Counted from the stretch's first letter, positions 41,350 through 50,664 are shown. The stretch is DNA of 51,304 bases from an uncultured Thiohalocapsa sp. (GCF_913062725.1 NZ_CAJXWY010000027.1:1-51304); one strand, 5' to 3'. Notes: generated by a model from the sequence alone, not told the origin. Made by a program: numbers and translations.

Positions 41350-41601
41350 CTAGCCGCCGGTGACCGGCGGAAAGAAGGCCAGCTCGTCACCGTCTGCGAC
41401 CGGCGTGTCGGGCTGTGCCATCTGCTGGTTCACGGCGGTGAGCAGGCGACGGTCATCGCCCAGGGCTGCGGTCCAGGGGCCGCCGCGCTCGCACAACTGG
41501 GCGCGAATCGCCGCCACGCTGCCGGCGTGCGCGGCGGACAGGGTCTCTTCGGCGGTGCCCAGGGCCTCGCGCAGGCTTGCGAAGTAGCGCACACGGATCA
41601 T
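41350..41601 (-). CDS. moaD: Molybdopterin synthase small subunit
   Basis: An 83-residue ubiquitin-like sulfur carrier for molybdopterin. It starts MIRVRYFASLREALG and ends PPVTGG, with the C-terminal Gly-Gly that is thiocarboxylated. The start overlaps the moeA stop by 4 nt, so the two are coupled. moaE, the usual partner, is not in the window. Confidence 0.93.
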   Translation of the reverse strand: MIRVRYFASLREALGTAEETLSAAHAGSVAAIRAQLCERGGPWTAALGDDRRLLTAVNQQMAQPDTPVADGDELAFFPPVTGG

Positions 41602-42842
41602 GACAGAAGCTCCGTCAAAGGAATGAATGCCACCGGGTCGCCGGCACGCAAGGTCTGGCCCTCCATCAGCTCCACCAGACCGTTTGCCCAGGTCAGCGAC
41701 CTGAGGTCCGCGGAGGAGCGGCTGGCGAAGACCTCGACCCGGGCATGGCCGGTGGCGTCGACCATCAATCGAGCGCGTTGGTATTCGCGACGCTGATCCG
41801 GCTTCGGCCAGTCGAAGCCGGCGGTGGCGTGGATGCGCTTCGGGGTTGGTAGCGGCTCCAGCCCCTGCATACGCTGAATGAAGGGCCGCGCGAACAGGCA
41901 GAAAGTCACAAACAGCGACACCGGATTGCCCGGGCTGCCGATGAAGGGCGTCTCCCCGATATGGCCAAAGGCGAGGGGCCGCCCCGGGCGTATGGCGATG
42001 CTCCAGAGGTCGAGCCGACCGAGTGCCTCCACGGCCGGGCGCACATGGTCTTCCTCGCCCACGGAGACGCCGCCGCTGGCGAGCACCAAATCGGCCCGCT
42101 CGGCGCCGTCGGCGAGGGTGGTTCGGGTCGCCGCAAGGGTGTCGGGGACGATGCCGAGATCGATGATCTCGCAGCCGAGACCCGCGAGCAGGGCCTGATA
42201 GAGGGTGCGATTGGAATTGTAGATTTGGCCGGGCCCGAGGGGCTCTCCCGGTTCCACCAGCTCGTCGCCGCTGGCGACAATGGCCACCCGCAGCCGCCGG
42301 CGCACATGCAGCACTGTGGCCCCTACGGAGGCGGCCAGGGCGAGGTGCTGGGGCCCCAATCGCACACCCGGCGTGAGCACTGCATCGCCGGCGCGCAGTC
42401 GCTCGCCCCGATAGCGGATGTTGTGGCCGGCGTCGACCGCCGCCGGGAGCTGCACCCGGCCGTCGCCGAGGCGCTCGCAGGCCTCCTGCACCACCACCGT
42501 GTCGGCGCCCGCCGGTACCGGGGCACCGGTGAAGATGCGCGCGGCGGTGCCGGGCGCCAGCGGCTCGGCCATGGCGCCGGCGGGGATGCGCTGGGAGACG
42601 GGGAGCGGGCCCTGTGCGGCGTCGGCGGCGCGGAGGGCATAGCCATCCATGGCGCTGCTGTCCCAGGCGGGCTGGTCGCCGGGGCTGACGAGGCTGGAGG
42701 CGAGCACGCGACCCTGTGCCCCGACCAGCGGGACGGGCTCGCTGTCGGTGAGCGGGCGCGCCTCGGCCAGGAGTAGCGCCAGGGCCGCCTCGACGGAGTG
42801 CATGGCCCGGCCGGGATCGCCACAGTCGTGGGCACCGGCCAT
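41598..42842 (-). CDS. moeA: Molybdopterin molybdenumtransferase
   Basis: A 414-residue protein that inserts molybdate into molybdopterin. Signatures: AWDSSAMDGYALR, RIFTGAPVPAGADTVVVQE, VASGDELVEPG, ASGGVSVGEEDHV and FIGSPGNPVS. The C-terminal beta domain is complete. The N-terminus is uncertain: the ATG at 42803 (M14, MHSVEAALALLLAEA) fits the family start better than the ATG at 42842, and neither has a clear ribosome-binding site. The 219 bp between this gene and dgkA hold nothing I can identify. Confidence 0.94.
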   Translation of the reverse strand: MAGAHDCGDPGRAMHSVEAALALLLAEARPLTDSEPVPLVGAQGRVLASSLVSPGDQPAWDSSAMDGYALRAADAAQGPLPVSQRIPAGAMAEPLAPGTAARIFTGAPVPAGADTVVVQEACERLGDGRVQLPAAVDAGHNIRYRGERLRAGDAVLTPGVRLGPQHLALAASVGATVLHVRRRLRVAIVASGDELVEPGEPLGPGQIYNSNRTLYQALLAGLGCEIIDLGIVPDTLAATRTTLADGAERADLVLASGGVSVGEEDHVRPAVEALGRLDLWSIAIRPGRPLAFGHIGETPFIGSPGNPVSLFVTFCLFARPFIQRMQGLEPLPTPKRIHATAGFDWPKPDQRREYQRARLMVDATGHARVEVFASRSSADLRSLTWANGLVELMEGQTLRAGDPVAFIPLTELLS

Positions 42843-43061
42843 GTCAGTGCTCGCCGAAGCGCGCGGTGGGCGGCGCGAAGTCGCGGGACCGGGTTTGGCT
42901 TTGGGAGACGGTGAGCACTGCGATGGGCGGCGACCGGAAGGGGGCGTCGTCTGGGGTTCGGCTCATGCGGGCATCGGCTTGGTCGGCACTGGGATTCGCT
43001 GAATCTGGGCGGTTACGCGGTTGAGGTCAAGCGTGCGCTCCCCCAAAAGCAGCGCGGCGCG

Positions 43062-43433
43062 TCACAGCCATTTCGGCACCAGGATCAGCAGCCAGACCGC
43101 CGCCGCGTACAGGATACTGGTGAACACCGCCGCGGAGGCGATGTCCTTGGCCCGCGCCGAGAGCTCATGGCGCTCGGTGCCGACGCGGTCCACATTGGCT
43201 TCGATGGCGGAGTTCAGCAGCTCGACGATGGGCACCATGAGCAGGCTGCCCACGAGCATGGCACGCTCCACCGGCGACTCGCCGAGCCACAGCCCCAGCG
43301 GCAGCAGCGGGATCAGGACCAGCAGCTCCTGGCGGAAGGCCTCTTCGCCCTCGTAGCAGGCCTTGAGTCCCTTCATGGAATAGCCGAAGGCGTAGAGGAC
43401 GCGTTTCCAGCCATGGACGTTGCGGTTGGCCAT
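43062..43433 (-). CDS. dgkA: Diacylglycerol kinase (prokaryotic DgkA)
   Basis: A 123-residue inner-membrane enzyme that phosphorylates diacylglycerol to recycle it into phospholipids. It has an amphipathic N-terminus, three membrane helices and the signature EEAFRQELLVLIP with VELLNSAIEANVDRVG, containing the conserved catalytic Glu and Asn. AAGG precedes the ATG by 8 nt. It lies 86 bp after gcvPB on the same strand and might be read through from it. Confidence 0.95.
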   Translation of the reverse strand: MANRNVHGWKRVLYAFGYSMKGLKACYEGEEAFRQELLVLIPLLPLGLWLGESPVERAMLVGSLLMVPIVELLNSAIEANVDRVGTERHELSARAKDIASAAVFTSILYAAAVWLLILVPKWL

Positions 43434-43519
43434 CGTGCTTGCCTTGGGTGGCGCAGGGCGGCTGGACGCATGCTGCAGGCGTGCTCAGCCGCGACACCCA
43501 GCCCGGACGACTCCGGGCG

Positions 43520-44980
43520 TTAGCCCTCCACCTGCGCAGGCTTCCACGCCAGGTCCAGTTGCCGGGCGGCGCGCACGTCGTCGAGCCGGCGCACGGGCAG
43601 GGTGTAGGGGGCCTGCTTGAGCGTGTCGGGGTTGTCCTGGGCCTCGGCGCGGATCTTGGTCATGGCCTCGACGAACCCGTCCAAGGACTCTTTCGACTCG
43701 CTCTCCGTGGGCTCCACCAGCAGGCATTCGGGCACCAGCAGCGGGAAATAGGTGGTGGGGGCGTGGAAGCCATAATCCAGCAGACGCTTGGCGAAGTCCA
43801 TGGCGTTGGTGCCGTATTCCTTGGCCTCTTTCTTGAGCGTCACGATGAACTCATGGCTGGCGCGACGCTCGGGGTAGGCGGCGGTGAAGCCGGCCGCCTT
43901 GAGCCGGGCGAGCAGGTAATTGGCGTTGAGCGTGGCGTACTCCGAGACCCGGCGCATGCCCTCGGCGCCGAGCAGCCGGGCGTAGATGTAGGCGCGCAGC
44001 AGGATGCCCATGTTGCCGCCGAAGGCGGTCATGCGGCCGATGGATTCGGGGCGGTCGGACTCCACCTGCCAGTGGTAGGCATCGCCGTCCCTGATCACCA
44101 GCGGCACCGGCAGATAGGGCTCCAGGCGCTTGGAGACACCCACCGGGCCCGCACCCGGACCGCCGCCGCCATGGGGCGTCGAGAAGGTCTTGTGCAGGTT
44201 CATGTGGATGACGTCGAAGCCCATGTCGCCGGGGCGCACCTTGCCCAGGATGGCGTTCAGGTTGGCGCCGTCGTAGTACAGGAGCCCGCCGGCCTCGTGG
44301 ACGGTCTCGGCGATGGCCTGGATGTTGCGATCGAAGACGCCGACGGTGCTCGGGTTGGTGAGCATGATGCCGGCGGTCTGCGGCCCCACGGCGTCGCGCA
44401 GCGCGGCGATGTCGACGTCGCCATTGCTGCCGGTGGGGATCTCGCGCACCGTGAAGCCGGCCATGATGGCCGACGCCGGGTTGGTGCCGTGGGCGGCATC
44501 CGGCACCAGGATCTCACGGCGCGCATGGTCGCCGCGGGCGTCGTGGTAGGCGCGGATCATCATTACGCCGGCGAGCTCACCCTGGGCCCCGGCGGCGGGC
44601 GCCAGCGACACCGCATGCATCCCGGTGACGATCTTCAGCATGTCCTGCAGCTCATGCAGGCAGGCCATGATGCCCTGGCTGTGGCTCTCGGGCGCCGCCG
44701 GGTGGCGGGCCAGGAAGCCCGGCAGCGAGGCCAGGCTGTTGCAGGCCCGCGGGTTGTACTTCATGGTGCACGAGCCAAGCGGGTAGAAGTGCGTGTCGAT
44801 GGCGAAGTTCTGCTGCGACAGGCGGGTGTAGTGGCGCACCGCCTGCAGCTCCGAGACTTCCGGCAGCGCGGCGCGGCGTTGGCGGCGCAGGCCGGCCGGC
44901 AGATCCGACACGTCGGCCATGTGGAGGGGGGCTTGCGCGGGGGCCGTGCGGCCGGGGCGGGATTGCTCTTGAATCAGCAT
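43520..44980 (-). CDS. gcvPB: Glycine dehydrogenase (decarboxylating) subunit 2
   Basis: A 486-residue PLP-binding half of the split P-protein, which decarboxylates glycine and passes the aminomethyl group to lipoyl-GcvH. The PLP lysine is K264 in [17 protein letters not shown], with [14 protein letters not shown] and [13 protein letters not shown] upstream. Works as a complex with GcvPA. The ribosome-binding site is weak. It is separated from gcvPA by tpx, an unusual break. Confidence 0.96.
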   Translation of the reverse strand: MLIQEQSRPGRTAPAQAPLHMADVSDLPAGLRRQRRAALPEVSELQAVRHYTRLSQQNFAIDTHFYPLGSCTMKYNPRACNSLASLPGFLARHPAAPESHSQGIMACLHELQDMLKIVTGMHAVSLAPAAGAQGELAGVMMIRAYHDARGDHARREILVPDAAHGTNPASAIMAGFTVREIPTGSNGDVDIAALRDAVGPQTAGIMLTNPSTVGVFDRNIQAIAETVHEAGGLLYYDGANLNAILGKVRPGDMGFDVIHMNLHKTFSTPHGGGGPGAGPVGVSKRLEPYLPVPLVIRDGDAYHWQVESDRPESIGRMTAFGGNMGILLRAYIYARLLGAEGMRRVSEYATLNANYLLARLKAAGFTAAYPERRASHEFIVTLKKEAKEYGTNAMDFAKRLLDYGFHAPTTYFPLLVPECLLVEPTESESKESLDGFVEAMTKIRAEAQDNPDTLKQAPYTLPVRRLDDVRAARQLDLAWKPAQVEG

Positions 44981-45095
44981 GGGATGCTCAGCTTTCGGTT
45001 CGTTGGGGCGGTGAAATCCGGGCTGCGCTCAGCGCTGTCGGTCATGCCGCATGCTGTGCCGTGCGATGGCGCCACGACACCGGCTCGATCGACGC

Positions 45096-45596
45096 TCAGC
45101 CGAGCGCCTGCAGCGCCGCATCGTAATCAGGCTCCTCACCGATCTCCGGCACCAGCTGGGTGTAGCCGACGTTGCCGTTTTCATCGACGACGACGATTGC
45201 GCGGGCGGTGATGCCGGCGAGCGGGCCGTCGGCGATGAGCACGCCGTAGTCCTTGGCGAAGTTCTTCGACCGCATCATAGACAGCGGATGCACGTTCTCG
45301 AGACCCTCGGTGCTGCAGAACCGGCCCATGGCGAAGGGCAGGTCCGCCGACACCACGAGGCAGACGGCGTCGTCGCGTCCGGCGAAGGAGGCGTTGAACT
45401 TGCGGGTGGATGTGGCGCAAACCGGCGTGTCCAGGCTCGGTACGATGTTGAGCAGCACTTTTTTGCCGGCGAAGTCCGCCAGGGACTGATCACCGAGATC
45501 TTTGTCGACGAGCGTGAAGTCCGGTGCGGGGCTGCCAACGGCGGGCAGCTCGCCGGCCAGGTTGACTGGGCTGCCTTGGAGTGCGGTCTGGGCCAT
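45096..45596 (-). CDS. tpx: Thiol peroxidase Tpx
   Basis: A 166-residue atypical 2-Cys peroxiredoxin that reduces lipid and hydrogen peroxides with thioredoxin. The peroxidatic cysteine is C60 in [13 protein letters not shown] and the resolving cysteine C94 in GRFCSTEG; the length fits the family. AGGAG lies 9 nt before the ATG at 45596, which decides against a longer frame starting at 45644. It lies on the same strand as, and between, gcvPA (81 bp upstream) and gcvPB (115 bp downstream), so it is probably on the glycine-controlled transcript. Confidence 0.96.
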   Translation of the reverse strand: MAQTALQGSPVNLAGELPAVGSPAPDFTLVDKDLGDQSLADFAGKKVLLNIVPSLDTPVCATSTRKFNASFAGRDDAVCLVVSADLPFAMGRFCSTEGLENVHPLSMMRSKNFAKDYGVLIADGPLAGITARAIVVVDENGNVGYTQLVPEIGEEPDYDAALQALG

Positions 45597-45677
45597 GGTC
45601 GTGGTCTCCTGGGAGAGGCGGCTTGGGGGGCGCGCGAGGGTCAAGTCACGCGGTTGCAGACAGGCGCGCTGTCCTCT

Positions 45678-47045
45678 TCACGCGTGACGCAAAGCCAATG
45701 CAAGTTTGTCGCGGAAGGCCATCATGTCCTCGTCCGTGCGCATTTCGGTTGCGCAGACCAGTACCGCCGGGTCCAGCTCCGGATACTCGGCGCCGAGGTC
45801 GAAGCCGCCGAGGATGTCATCCGCCGCCAGTGCGGACAGCACCCGGGCGGCGGGCGCCGGCAGCCGCAGCGCCTGCTCATGGAAGACCGGCGCGTCGAAC
45901 AGCGGCTCGACTCCCGGGATTTCGCAGAGCAGCTCGGTGAGCCGACGGGTGTTGGCATGGCAGCTGGCGGCGACGCGCTCGAGACCGTCGGCGCCGAGAA
46001 TGGCCATGTGGATGGTGGCCGCCGTCACCAGCAGGCCCTGGTTGGTGCAGATGTTCGACGTGGCCTTGGATCGGCGGATGTGCTGCTCGCGCGCCTGTAG
46101 CGTCAGCGTGTAGCCCACCTTGCCGTCGGCGTCCAATGTCTTGCCCGCGATGCGCCCGGGCAACTGGCGCACGAAGTCTTGCTTGCAGGTCAGAAAACCG
46201 AGATAGGGCCCGCCGGAGGCGAGTGGCATCCCGAGCGGCTGACCCTCGCCGCAGGCGATGTCGGCACCCGCGTCACCCCAGTCTCCCGGCGGGCTCAGCA
46301 GCGCCAGGGCCACCGGGTTGACGACGCCGATGGCGAGCATATTGCGCTGGTGCGCCCAGTCGGTGATGGCGTCAACGTCCTCGAGCGCGCCAAAGAAGTT
46401 GGGCTGCGGGACCACCAGTGCCGCGAACTCACCATCCGCGGCTGCGGCTTCGTATTGAGCCACGGGCGTCCGGCCGGTCTCGCGGTCGAAATCCACTTCC
46501 ACCAGCTCGATGCCCTGGTTGCCCACCAGACCACGGGCGGTGCGGCGATAGGACGGGTGCAGTGCCTTGGGGATCAGCACCCGTTGGCTCTTGCTCTTGC
46601 GGTTGGCACGCACCGCCATCAGCATCGCCTCCGCCAGCGCCGAGGCGCCGTCGTAGAGCGATGCGTTGGAGACGTCCATGCCGGTCAGCGCCGTCATCAT
46701 GGACTGGAATTCGTAGAGTACCTGGAGTGTGCCCTGGCTGGCTTCCGCCTGGTAGGGGGTGTAGGCGCTGTAGAACTCGCCACGGGTGGTGATTTGCCAC
46801 ACCGCAGCGGGAATATGATGTTCGTAGGCACCGGCGCCGATGAAGCACAACGGCTGGCCGTCCGTGCGCGCGCGGCCCTGCATCAGGCGCGTCACGTCCA
46901 TCTCGGACAGGCCGGCGGGAATGCCGTCGAGCCCCTGGGCACGCAGCTCCGGCGGGATTTCATCGAATAGGTCGTCGATGCTCCCGGCGCCGATGGCGGC
47001 GAGCATCTCGGTGACGTCGGTGTCGGTGTGGGGTATGAACGGCAT
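45678..47045 (-). CDS. gcvPA: Glycine dehydrogenase (decarboxylating) subunit 1
   Basis: A 455-residue N-terminal half of the split P-protein, beginning [19 protein letters not shown]. Signatures: [39 protein letters not shown] and [19 protein letters not shown]. It lacks the PLP lysine, which is in GcvPB, as normal for the two-gene form. No obvious ribosome-binding site is visible before the ATG. It follows gcvH after a 122-bp gap. Confidence 0.96.
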   Translation of the reverse strand: MPFIPHTDTDVTEMLAAIGAGSIDDLFDEIPPELRAQGLDGIPAGLSEMDVTRLMQGRARTDGQPLCFIGAGAYEHHIPAAVWQITTRGEFYSAYTPYQAEASQGTLQVLYEFQSMMTALTGMDVSNASLYDGASALAEAMLMAVRANRKSKSQRVLIPKALHPSYRRTARGLVGNQGIELVEVDFDRETGRTPVAQYEAAAADGEFAALVVPQPNFFGALEDVDAITDWAHQRNMLAIGVVNPVALALLSPPGDWGDAGADIACGEGQPLGMPLASGGPYLGFLTCKQDFVRQLPGRIAGKTLDADGKVGYTLTLQAREQHIRRSKATSNICTNQGLLVTAATIHMAILGADGLERVAASCHANTRRLTELLCEIPGVEPLFDAPVFHEQALRLPAPAARVLSALAADDILGGFDLGAEYPELDPAVLVCATEMRTDEDMMAFRDKLALALRHA

Positions 47046-47167
47046 GATTACGATCGCTGCTGGTCGTCACCGACCCCGGCCAGTGGGCGCCGGGGCCTGA
47101 TTGGGCGGGATGCTGGTCCGCTTTTTGGTTGGTCCCACCCCGGCGGGATGGGTGCGGCGGCGGCGCG

Positions 47168-47560
47168 CTAGGCCTCGTCCTCAACCACCTGCTGGTACTC
47201 CTCGGCGTCGAACAGGCCCGCGTCGGCATCGGTGTCGGCGAGCTTGAGCTGAAAGATCCAGCCTTCGCCGTAGGGGTCGGAGTTGATGGTCTCGGGGGTA
47301 TCGCCGAGCGCCTCGTTGACTGTCACGACCTCGCCCGCCACTGGCGCATAGATATCGGATGCCGCCTTGACCGATTCAACCACGGCGCAAGCGTCCTTGG
47401 CGGCGAGCTGCTTGCCCACCTCAGGCAGTTCGACGAACACCAGATCACCGAGGGCGTCCTGGGCATGATCGGTAATACCGACGGTGACGGTGCCATCGCC
47501 GTTGTCGCGGACCCACTCGTGGGACTCGGTGTACTGGAGGTCGTTCGGGATGTCGCTCAT
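47168..47560 (-). CDS. gcvH: Glycine cleavage system H protein
   Basis: A 130-residue lipoyl carrier that shuttles the aminomethyl group between P-, T- and L-proteins. The lipoylated lysine is K65 in [35 protein letters not shown] is the conserved strand region. AGGAG lies 6 nt before the ATG. An acidic C-terminus ends VVEDEA. Confidence 0.97.
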   Translation of the reverse strand: MSDIPNDLQYTESHEWVRDNGDGTVTVGITDHAQDALGDLVFVELPEVGKQLAAKDACAVVESVKAASDIYAPVAGEVVTVNEALGDTPETINSDPYGEGWIFQLKLADTDADAGLFDAEEYQQVVEDEA

Positions 47561-47646
47561 GGCTGACTCCTGTTGGGGGCAGTTGCGGATGCAGAGACGC
47601 TGGACGACGGCGGTGCGGCAGTCCCGTGGTCCGCCCGCACGCCGGC

Positions 47647-48750
47647 TCAGACGGTGATCTTGGGCTTGCCGTTGCGCACAAAAGAGGGCGGCACGACGCG
47701 CGCAGGCATCGCCTTGCCACGGATCTCAACGGCGACTTCGGTGCCCTCGGCCGCGGCGGCTGCGGCGTCGATGCGCGCCAGGGCGATGGAGCGCTCCAGG
47801 GTCGGCGAGAAGCCGCCCGAGGTGATTTCGCCCACCGGGACGCCGGCGTGCAGCACCCGCTGATGTGCACGCAGCACCCCGCGGGTGGTGAGCAGCAGGC
47901 CCACGAAGTGCGGCAGGCTCGCTGCCTCACGCCGCGCCTGCAGCGCCTGACGACCGACGAAGTTGCGCTCCGGCGGTTGCCAGGACACGGTCCAGCCAAG
48001 ACCGGCGGACAAGGGGTCGGTCTCCTCGTCCATATCCTGGCCATAGAGATGCATGCCGGCCTCCAGTCGCAGGGTGTCGCGGGCGCCGAGGCCGCAGGGC
48101 ACCACACCCGCCTGCAGGAGGCCTTGCCAGAGCGTGCCGACGTCCGCCGCCGGCAGCATGATCTCGAAGCCGTCCTCGCCGGTGTAGCCGGTGCGGCCCA
48201 CGAGCCAGCCATCGCCTTCGGCGGCGTGAAACGGCTTGAGGGCCATGGCGCGGTCGCGCAGGGACGCCGGCAGGAGCGGTTCTGCGAGGTTGCGGGCGCT
48301 CGGCCCCTGCACCGCCAGCATGGCGAGATCGTCGCGGCGCGTGATATCGACATCGAAGCCCTTGGCCCGATCCCGCATCCAGTCGAGATCCTTGTCCGCA
48401 GTCGCCGCATTCACCACCGGCCGGTAGCGCTGCGGCGCCAGGTAGTAGCAGATCAGATCATCGACGACACCGCCACGCGCGTTCAGCATGCAGCTGTAGA
48501 GGGCGCGGCCGGGCTCGCGCAGCTTGTTGACGTCATTGGCGAGCAGGTATTGCAGGAACGGCTTCGCGGCGGGTCCGGTGACATCCACCGGTTGCATGTG
48601 AGAGACATCGAAGACGCCGGCGCCGCGGCGCACGGCATGATGTTCTGCGAGCTGGGAGCCGTAGTGCAGCGGCATATCCCAGCCGCCGAAGGGAACAATC
48701 TTGGCATTGAGGCCAATGTGGGCGTCGTAGAGCGGCGTTCTGGAACCCAT
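47647..48750 (-). CDS. gcvT: Glycine cleavage system T protein (aminomethyltransferase)
   Basis: A 367-residue folate-dependent enzyme that releases ammonia and makes methylene-tetrahydrofolate. It starts [20 protein letters not shown], with [34 protein letters not shown] and [19 protein letters not shown], all typical. GGGAGG is 5 nt before the ATG at 48750; the frame stays open through the upstream riboswitch but that part is leader RNA. First gene of the operon. Confidence 0.97.
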   Translation of the reverse strand: MGSRTPLYDAHIGLNAKIVPFGGWDMPLHYGSQLAEHHAVRRGAGVFDVSHMQPVDVTGPAAKPFLQYLLANDVNKLREPGRALYSCMLNARGGVVDDLICYYLAPQRYRPVVNAATADKDLDWMRDRAKGFDVDITRRDDLAMLAVQGPSARNLAEPLLPASLRDRAMALKPFHAAEGDGWLVGRTGYTGEDGFEIMLPAADVGTLWQGLLQAGVVPCGLGARDTLRLEAGMHLYGQDMDEETDPLSAGLGWTVSWQPPERNFVGRQALQARREAASLPHFVGLLLTTRGVLRAHQRVLHAGVPVGEITSGGFSPTLERSIALARIDAAAAAAEGTEVAVEIRGKAMPARVVPPSFVRNGKPKITV

Positions 48751-48832
48751 GCGGGCCTCCCGGTCGCGCCGACGCGAGGCCGGCAGGTTGGACATGCGCG
48801 CACGCGCAGATGACTCACGAATCTGCACGCCG

Positions 48833-49110
48833 CCCCTCTGTCCTGAACCTGAGAGTTTGCGGTGGCCTGTATGCGCAGCCGGATTGCTTTGCACGCTTTG
48901 GCCCCATCGCAGTGTGATGGTGGGCCATTTGCCACTGCTGCCCCGTCGGTGGGCCGGCGCATCAACGTCTGCGTCGGCCGCTCTCCAGAGTCGGTGTTGG
49001 GTGCCGCGGTCCTTTTGCCTGAGCGATTCCGGGCGGTGTTGCGCCTTCGGCGCCGGCGCGCGCGATGGCAAAGCTGCCCCGCACGTCACCGGTCTCTCCC
49101 GCGGCTCCGA
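48833..49110 (-). ncRNA. Tandem glycine riboswitch (gcvT leader)
   Basis: On the minus strand two aptamers follow each other. Aptamer 1 (about 49108-49000) shows GGGAGAGACC, CGCCGAAGGCGCAA and CGCTCAGGCAAAAGGACCGC. Aptamer 2 (about 48992-48833) shows CTCTGGAGAGC, CACCGACGGGGCAGCA and AACTCTCAGGTTCAGGACAG. These are the conserved core elements of glycine riboswitches, and the tandem form before gcvT is the classical arrangement that switches the operon on when glycine is abundant. The second core departs from consensus (ACGGGGCAGC for GAAGGGGCAA; GGTTCAGGAC for GGCAAAAGGAC). Confidence 0.92.
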
Positions 49111-49121
49111 AACCGAGCATG

Positions 49122-49150
49122 ACTATAAACGCCACGCCCGGCGATGCCAA
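49122..49150 (-). promoter_or_regulatory. Sigma70 promoter of the gcv operon
   Basis: On the minus strand TTGGCA (49150-49145) and TATAGT (49127-49122) have a 17-nt spacer; each matches consensus in five of six positions. Transcription would start near 49115, right at the first aptamer. Confidence 0.75.
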
Positions 49151-49308
49151 GTGAGGGTTTTACTAGGAACTGCAGGGGAAACAGGTGCCCGACGGACTGG
49201 CTGATAGCCAACGACGCTTGATCCATGCGTCGAGCTGCGGCCAGGTGTCGGCCTACACCAAATGCGTAGCACGGCGCTGAGCGCCCGCGGCTCGCGCTCC
49301 GCCTGATC

Positions 49309-49710
49309 TCAAATCGGCCAGCGCAGCCGTTTGGGCACCGAGCGGACCCGCTGGCGCACCGGCAGCGGCGGGATGACGTGATCGACCAGGTGCGCCGCGG
49401 TCTCTGCCATGCGCCGGGCGTTGCACGACGGACACAGGCCGCGCCCTTTGCGCGAGAAGGCGACCAGGAAGTCATGCCCGCAGCCCGGGCCTCTGGCCCT
49501 CGCAAAACCATAGGAGAGGATGCCGCATTCGAGGTCGTGGCGGAACTCACGCTCCACGTAGGCCGGCACGCGCTGCCCGTCCCAGTCGTCTTCCCCTGCG
49601 AGCGCCAGATAGGTCTCCAGGTGCTGCTGGACGACTTGGTAGAGGACGGTTTGCTCGGGATGGCGGCGACAGTACGGGGTAGGTCCGCATCCCGGTGATG
49701 CGGCGGCCAT
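49309..49710 (-). pseudogene. Truncated IS91-family transposase (zinc-binding N-terminus)
   Basis: A 133-residue frame resembling the N-terminal zinc-binding part of IS91-type transposases: VPAYVEREFRHDLECGILSY, then HDFLVAFSRKGRGLCPSCNARRMAETAAH and SVPKRLR (in part). The similarity stops abruptly after VPKRLR, ending WPI and a stop, so the catalytic Y1 domain is missing. In the zinc region ARGPGCGH has Gly where family members have the first Cys of a CxxC pair, another sign of decay. The ATG at 49710 lies just after a LexA-like box. No intact IS ends were found. Confidence 0.72.
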
Positions 49711-49739
49711 GTCGGTATCCGGCTGGAATTCGGCGCTTG

Positions 49740-49757
49740 ACTGAATTTATATACAGT
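49740..49757. promoter_or_regulatory. LexA (SOS) box-like site
   Basis: ACTGAATTTATATACAGT has the CTG-N10-CAG core and AT-rich centre of the gammaproteobacterial LexA operator. It is 30 bp upstream of the truncated IS91-type frame (minus) and 204 bp upstream of the Nif11-type gene (plus). Confidence 0.55.
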
Positions 49758-49960
49758 CTAGCCGGGCGCCCCGGTTCCGGTGGGCCTGCGGCCGTGATCG
49801 TGGAGCCGCCTACACCGCCCCGACGCCCGTCAGCCCCGCTGTTTGGTGTTGACCACACATCCCGCCCCCGCTATCCTCCCCTTCTGAGCTAAGCTGGGCG
49901 CTCAGGATGGCTTGAATTTCCTATCCGTCCAACAGCAACCTATACCTAACCCAACGACCC

Positions 49961-50212
49961 ATGTCCCAAGAAGATCTCACCCAATTCCTCGAAGCCGTCC
50001 AACAGGACCCCTCCCTACAGGAGAAGCTCAAGGCCGAGGGGGCCGACCCTGTGGCCATCGCCATGGAGGCAGGTTTCTCGATCACCCAGGCTGAGCTGAT
50101 TCGCCAGCAAGCTGGCCGAATCCAGAGCCTCAGTGATGAGGAACTGGAGAATGCGGCAGGCGGAGTTTGGTCGGCGAATTGCACTGATGATGTCGTTTGT
50201 GGTGGATTATAG
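49961..50212 (+). CDS. Nif11-type leader peptide, probable RiPP precursor
   Basis: An 83-residue protein. Residues 1-66 form a Nif11-like leader: SQEDLTQFLEAVQQDPSLQE, then EGADPVAIAMEAGFSI and SLSDEELENAAGG (in part). The conserved SDEELE-NAAGG end places a Gly-Gly protease site at residues 67-68. The remaining 15 residues, VWSANCTDDVVCGGL, would be the core, with two Cys, one Ser and one Thr that could form lanthionine or azole rings. Such leaders are known from ribosomally made natural products. No modification enzyme, peptidase-transporter or sibling peptide is seen nearby; the gene lies among transposase debris. No Shine-Dalgarno sequence is visible before the ATG. Confidence 0.85.
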   Translation: MSQEDLTQFLEAVQQDPSLQEKLKAEGADPVAIAMEAGFSITQAELIRQQAGRIQSLSDEELENAAGGVWSANCTDDVVCGGL

Positions 50213-50290
50213 CGGCACCGGTCCTGCCGCTCAATCGCACCCTACCCATACCCCTCGCTGCCCCTCGCCGACGAATCTTCTGGCATTCTA

Positions 50291-50335
50291 CGGCTTCGGT
50301 TTTCGCTGATTTCTCCCCCGCGAAGCCGATTTTTT
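50291..50335 (+). terminator. Intrinsic terminator after the Nif11-type gene, with a competing hairpin
   Basis: CGGCTTCG (50291-50298) pairs with CGAAGCCG (50321-50328), followed by A and six T residues. A second stem, CCGCGAA (50318-50324) with TTCGCGG (50334-50340), overlaps the terminator's right arm and T-tract, so the two folds exclude each other. It lies 79 nt after the precursor stop. Confidence 0.6.
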
Positions 50336-50449
50336 CGCGGAGCCAGGAAATGTATTCGTATAGCTGGGATGAGGGCGTGGCGATCCCCCCCCGGCGGTTG
50401 CTCCTATATTGATCGTGATCTAGGCGCACCCTGCGCTCAGCTTGCGGGC

Positions 50450-50653
50450 ATGCCATCTTTCACGGAGCACATCCGCCGGTTCCTGCGAGCGGAGGGCGCG
50501 GAGCCGATGGTCTCCTCCGAGGAGAGGTTGGAGCTGCTGGAGGCACAGATCCGTCGGCTGGAAGAGAAGCGGGAGGGGATCGTCTCGGTTGCCTCCCATC
50601 CTCCCGTCCGGACCCGCTACCGGCTCCCCCAGGTGGCGTATCCGGTTGACTGA
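50450..50653 (+). CDS. Small protein of unknown function (67 aa)
   Basis: A 67-residue frame from the ATG at 50450. The first half is helical and charged (MPSFTEHIRRFLRAEGAEP), followed by a probable coiled coil (SEERLELLEAQIRRLEEKRE), and the tail PPVRTRYRLPQVAYPVD is Pro/Tyr-rich. I recognise no family. No clear ribosome-binding site. It sits between the Nif11-type gene and an IS256 remnant; a link with either is unproven. Confidence 0.4.
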   Translation: MPSFTEHIRRFLRAEGAEPMVSSEERLELLEAQIRRLEEKREGIVSVASHPPVRTRYRLPQVAYPVD

Positions 50654-50664
50654 TCACCGCCAAG

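Noticed and set aside
43439..45211. 590-codon plus-strand frame across gcvPB and tpx
   Set aside because: Antisense shadow of gcvPB; rich in Gly/Val/Arg/His runs with no domain.
49961..50212. Reading the Nif11-like protein as part of a nitrogen fixation locus
   Set aside because: No nif gene is nearby, and the Gly-Gly site plus short Cys-containing tail is the pattern of peptide precursors.
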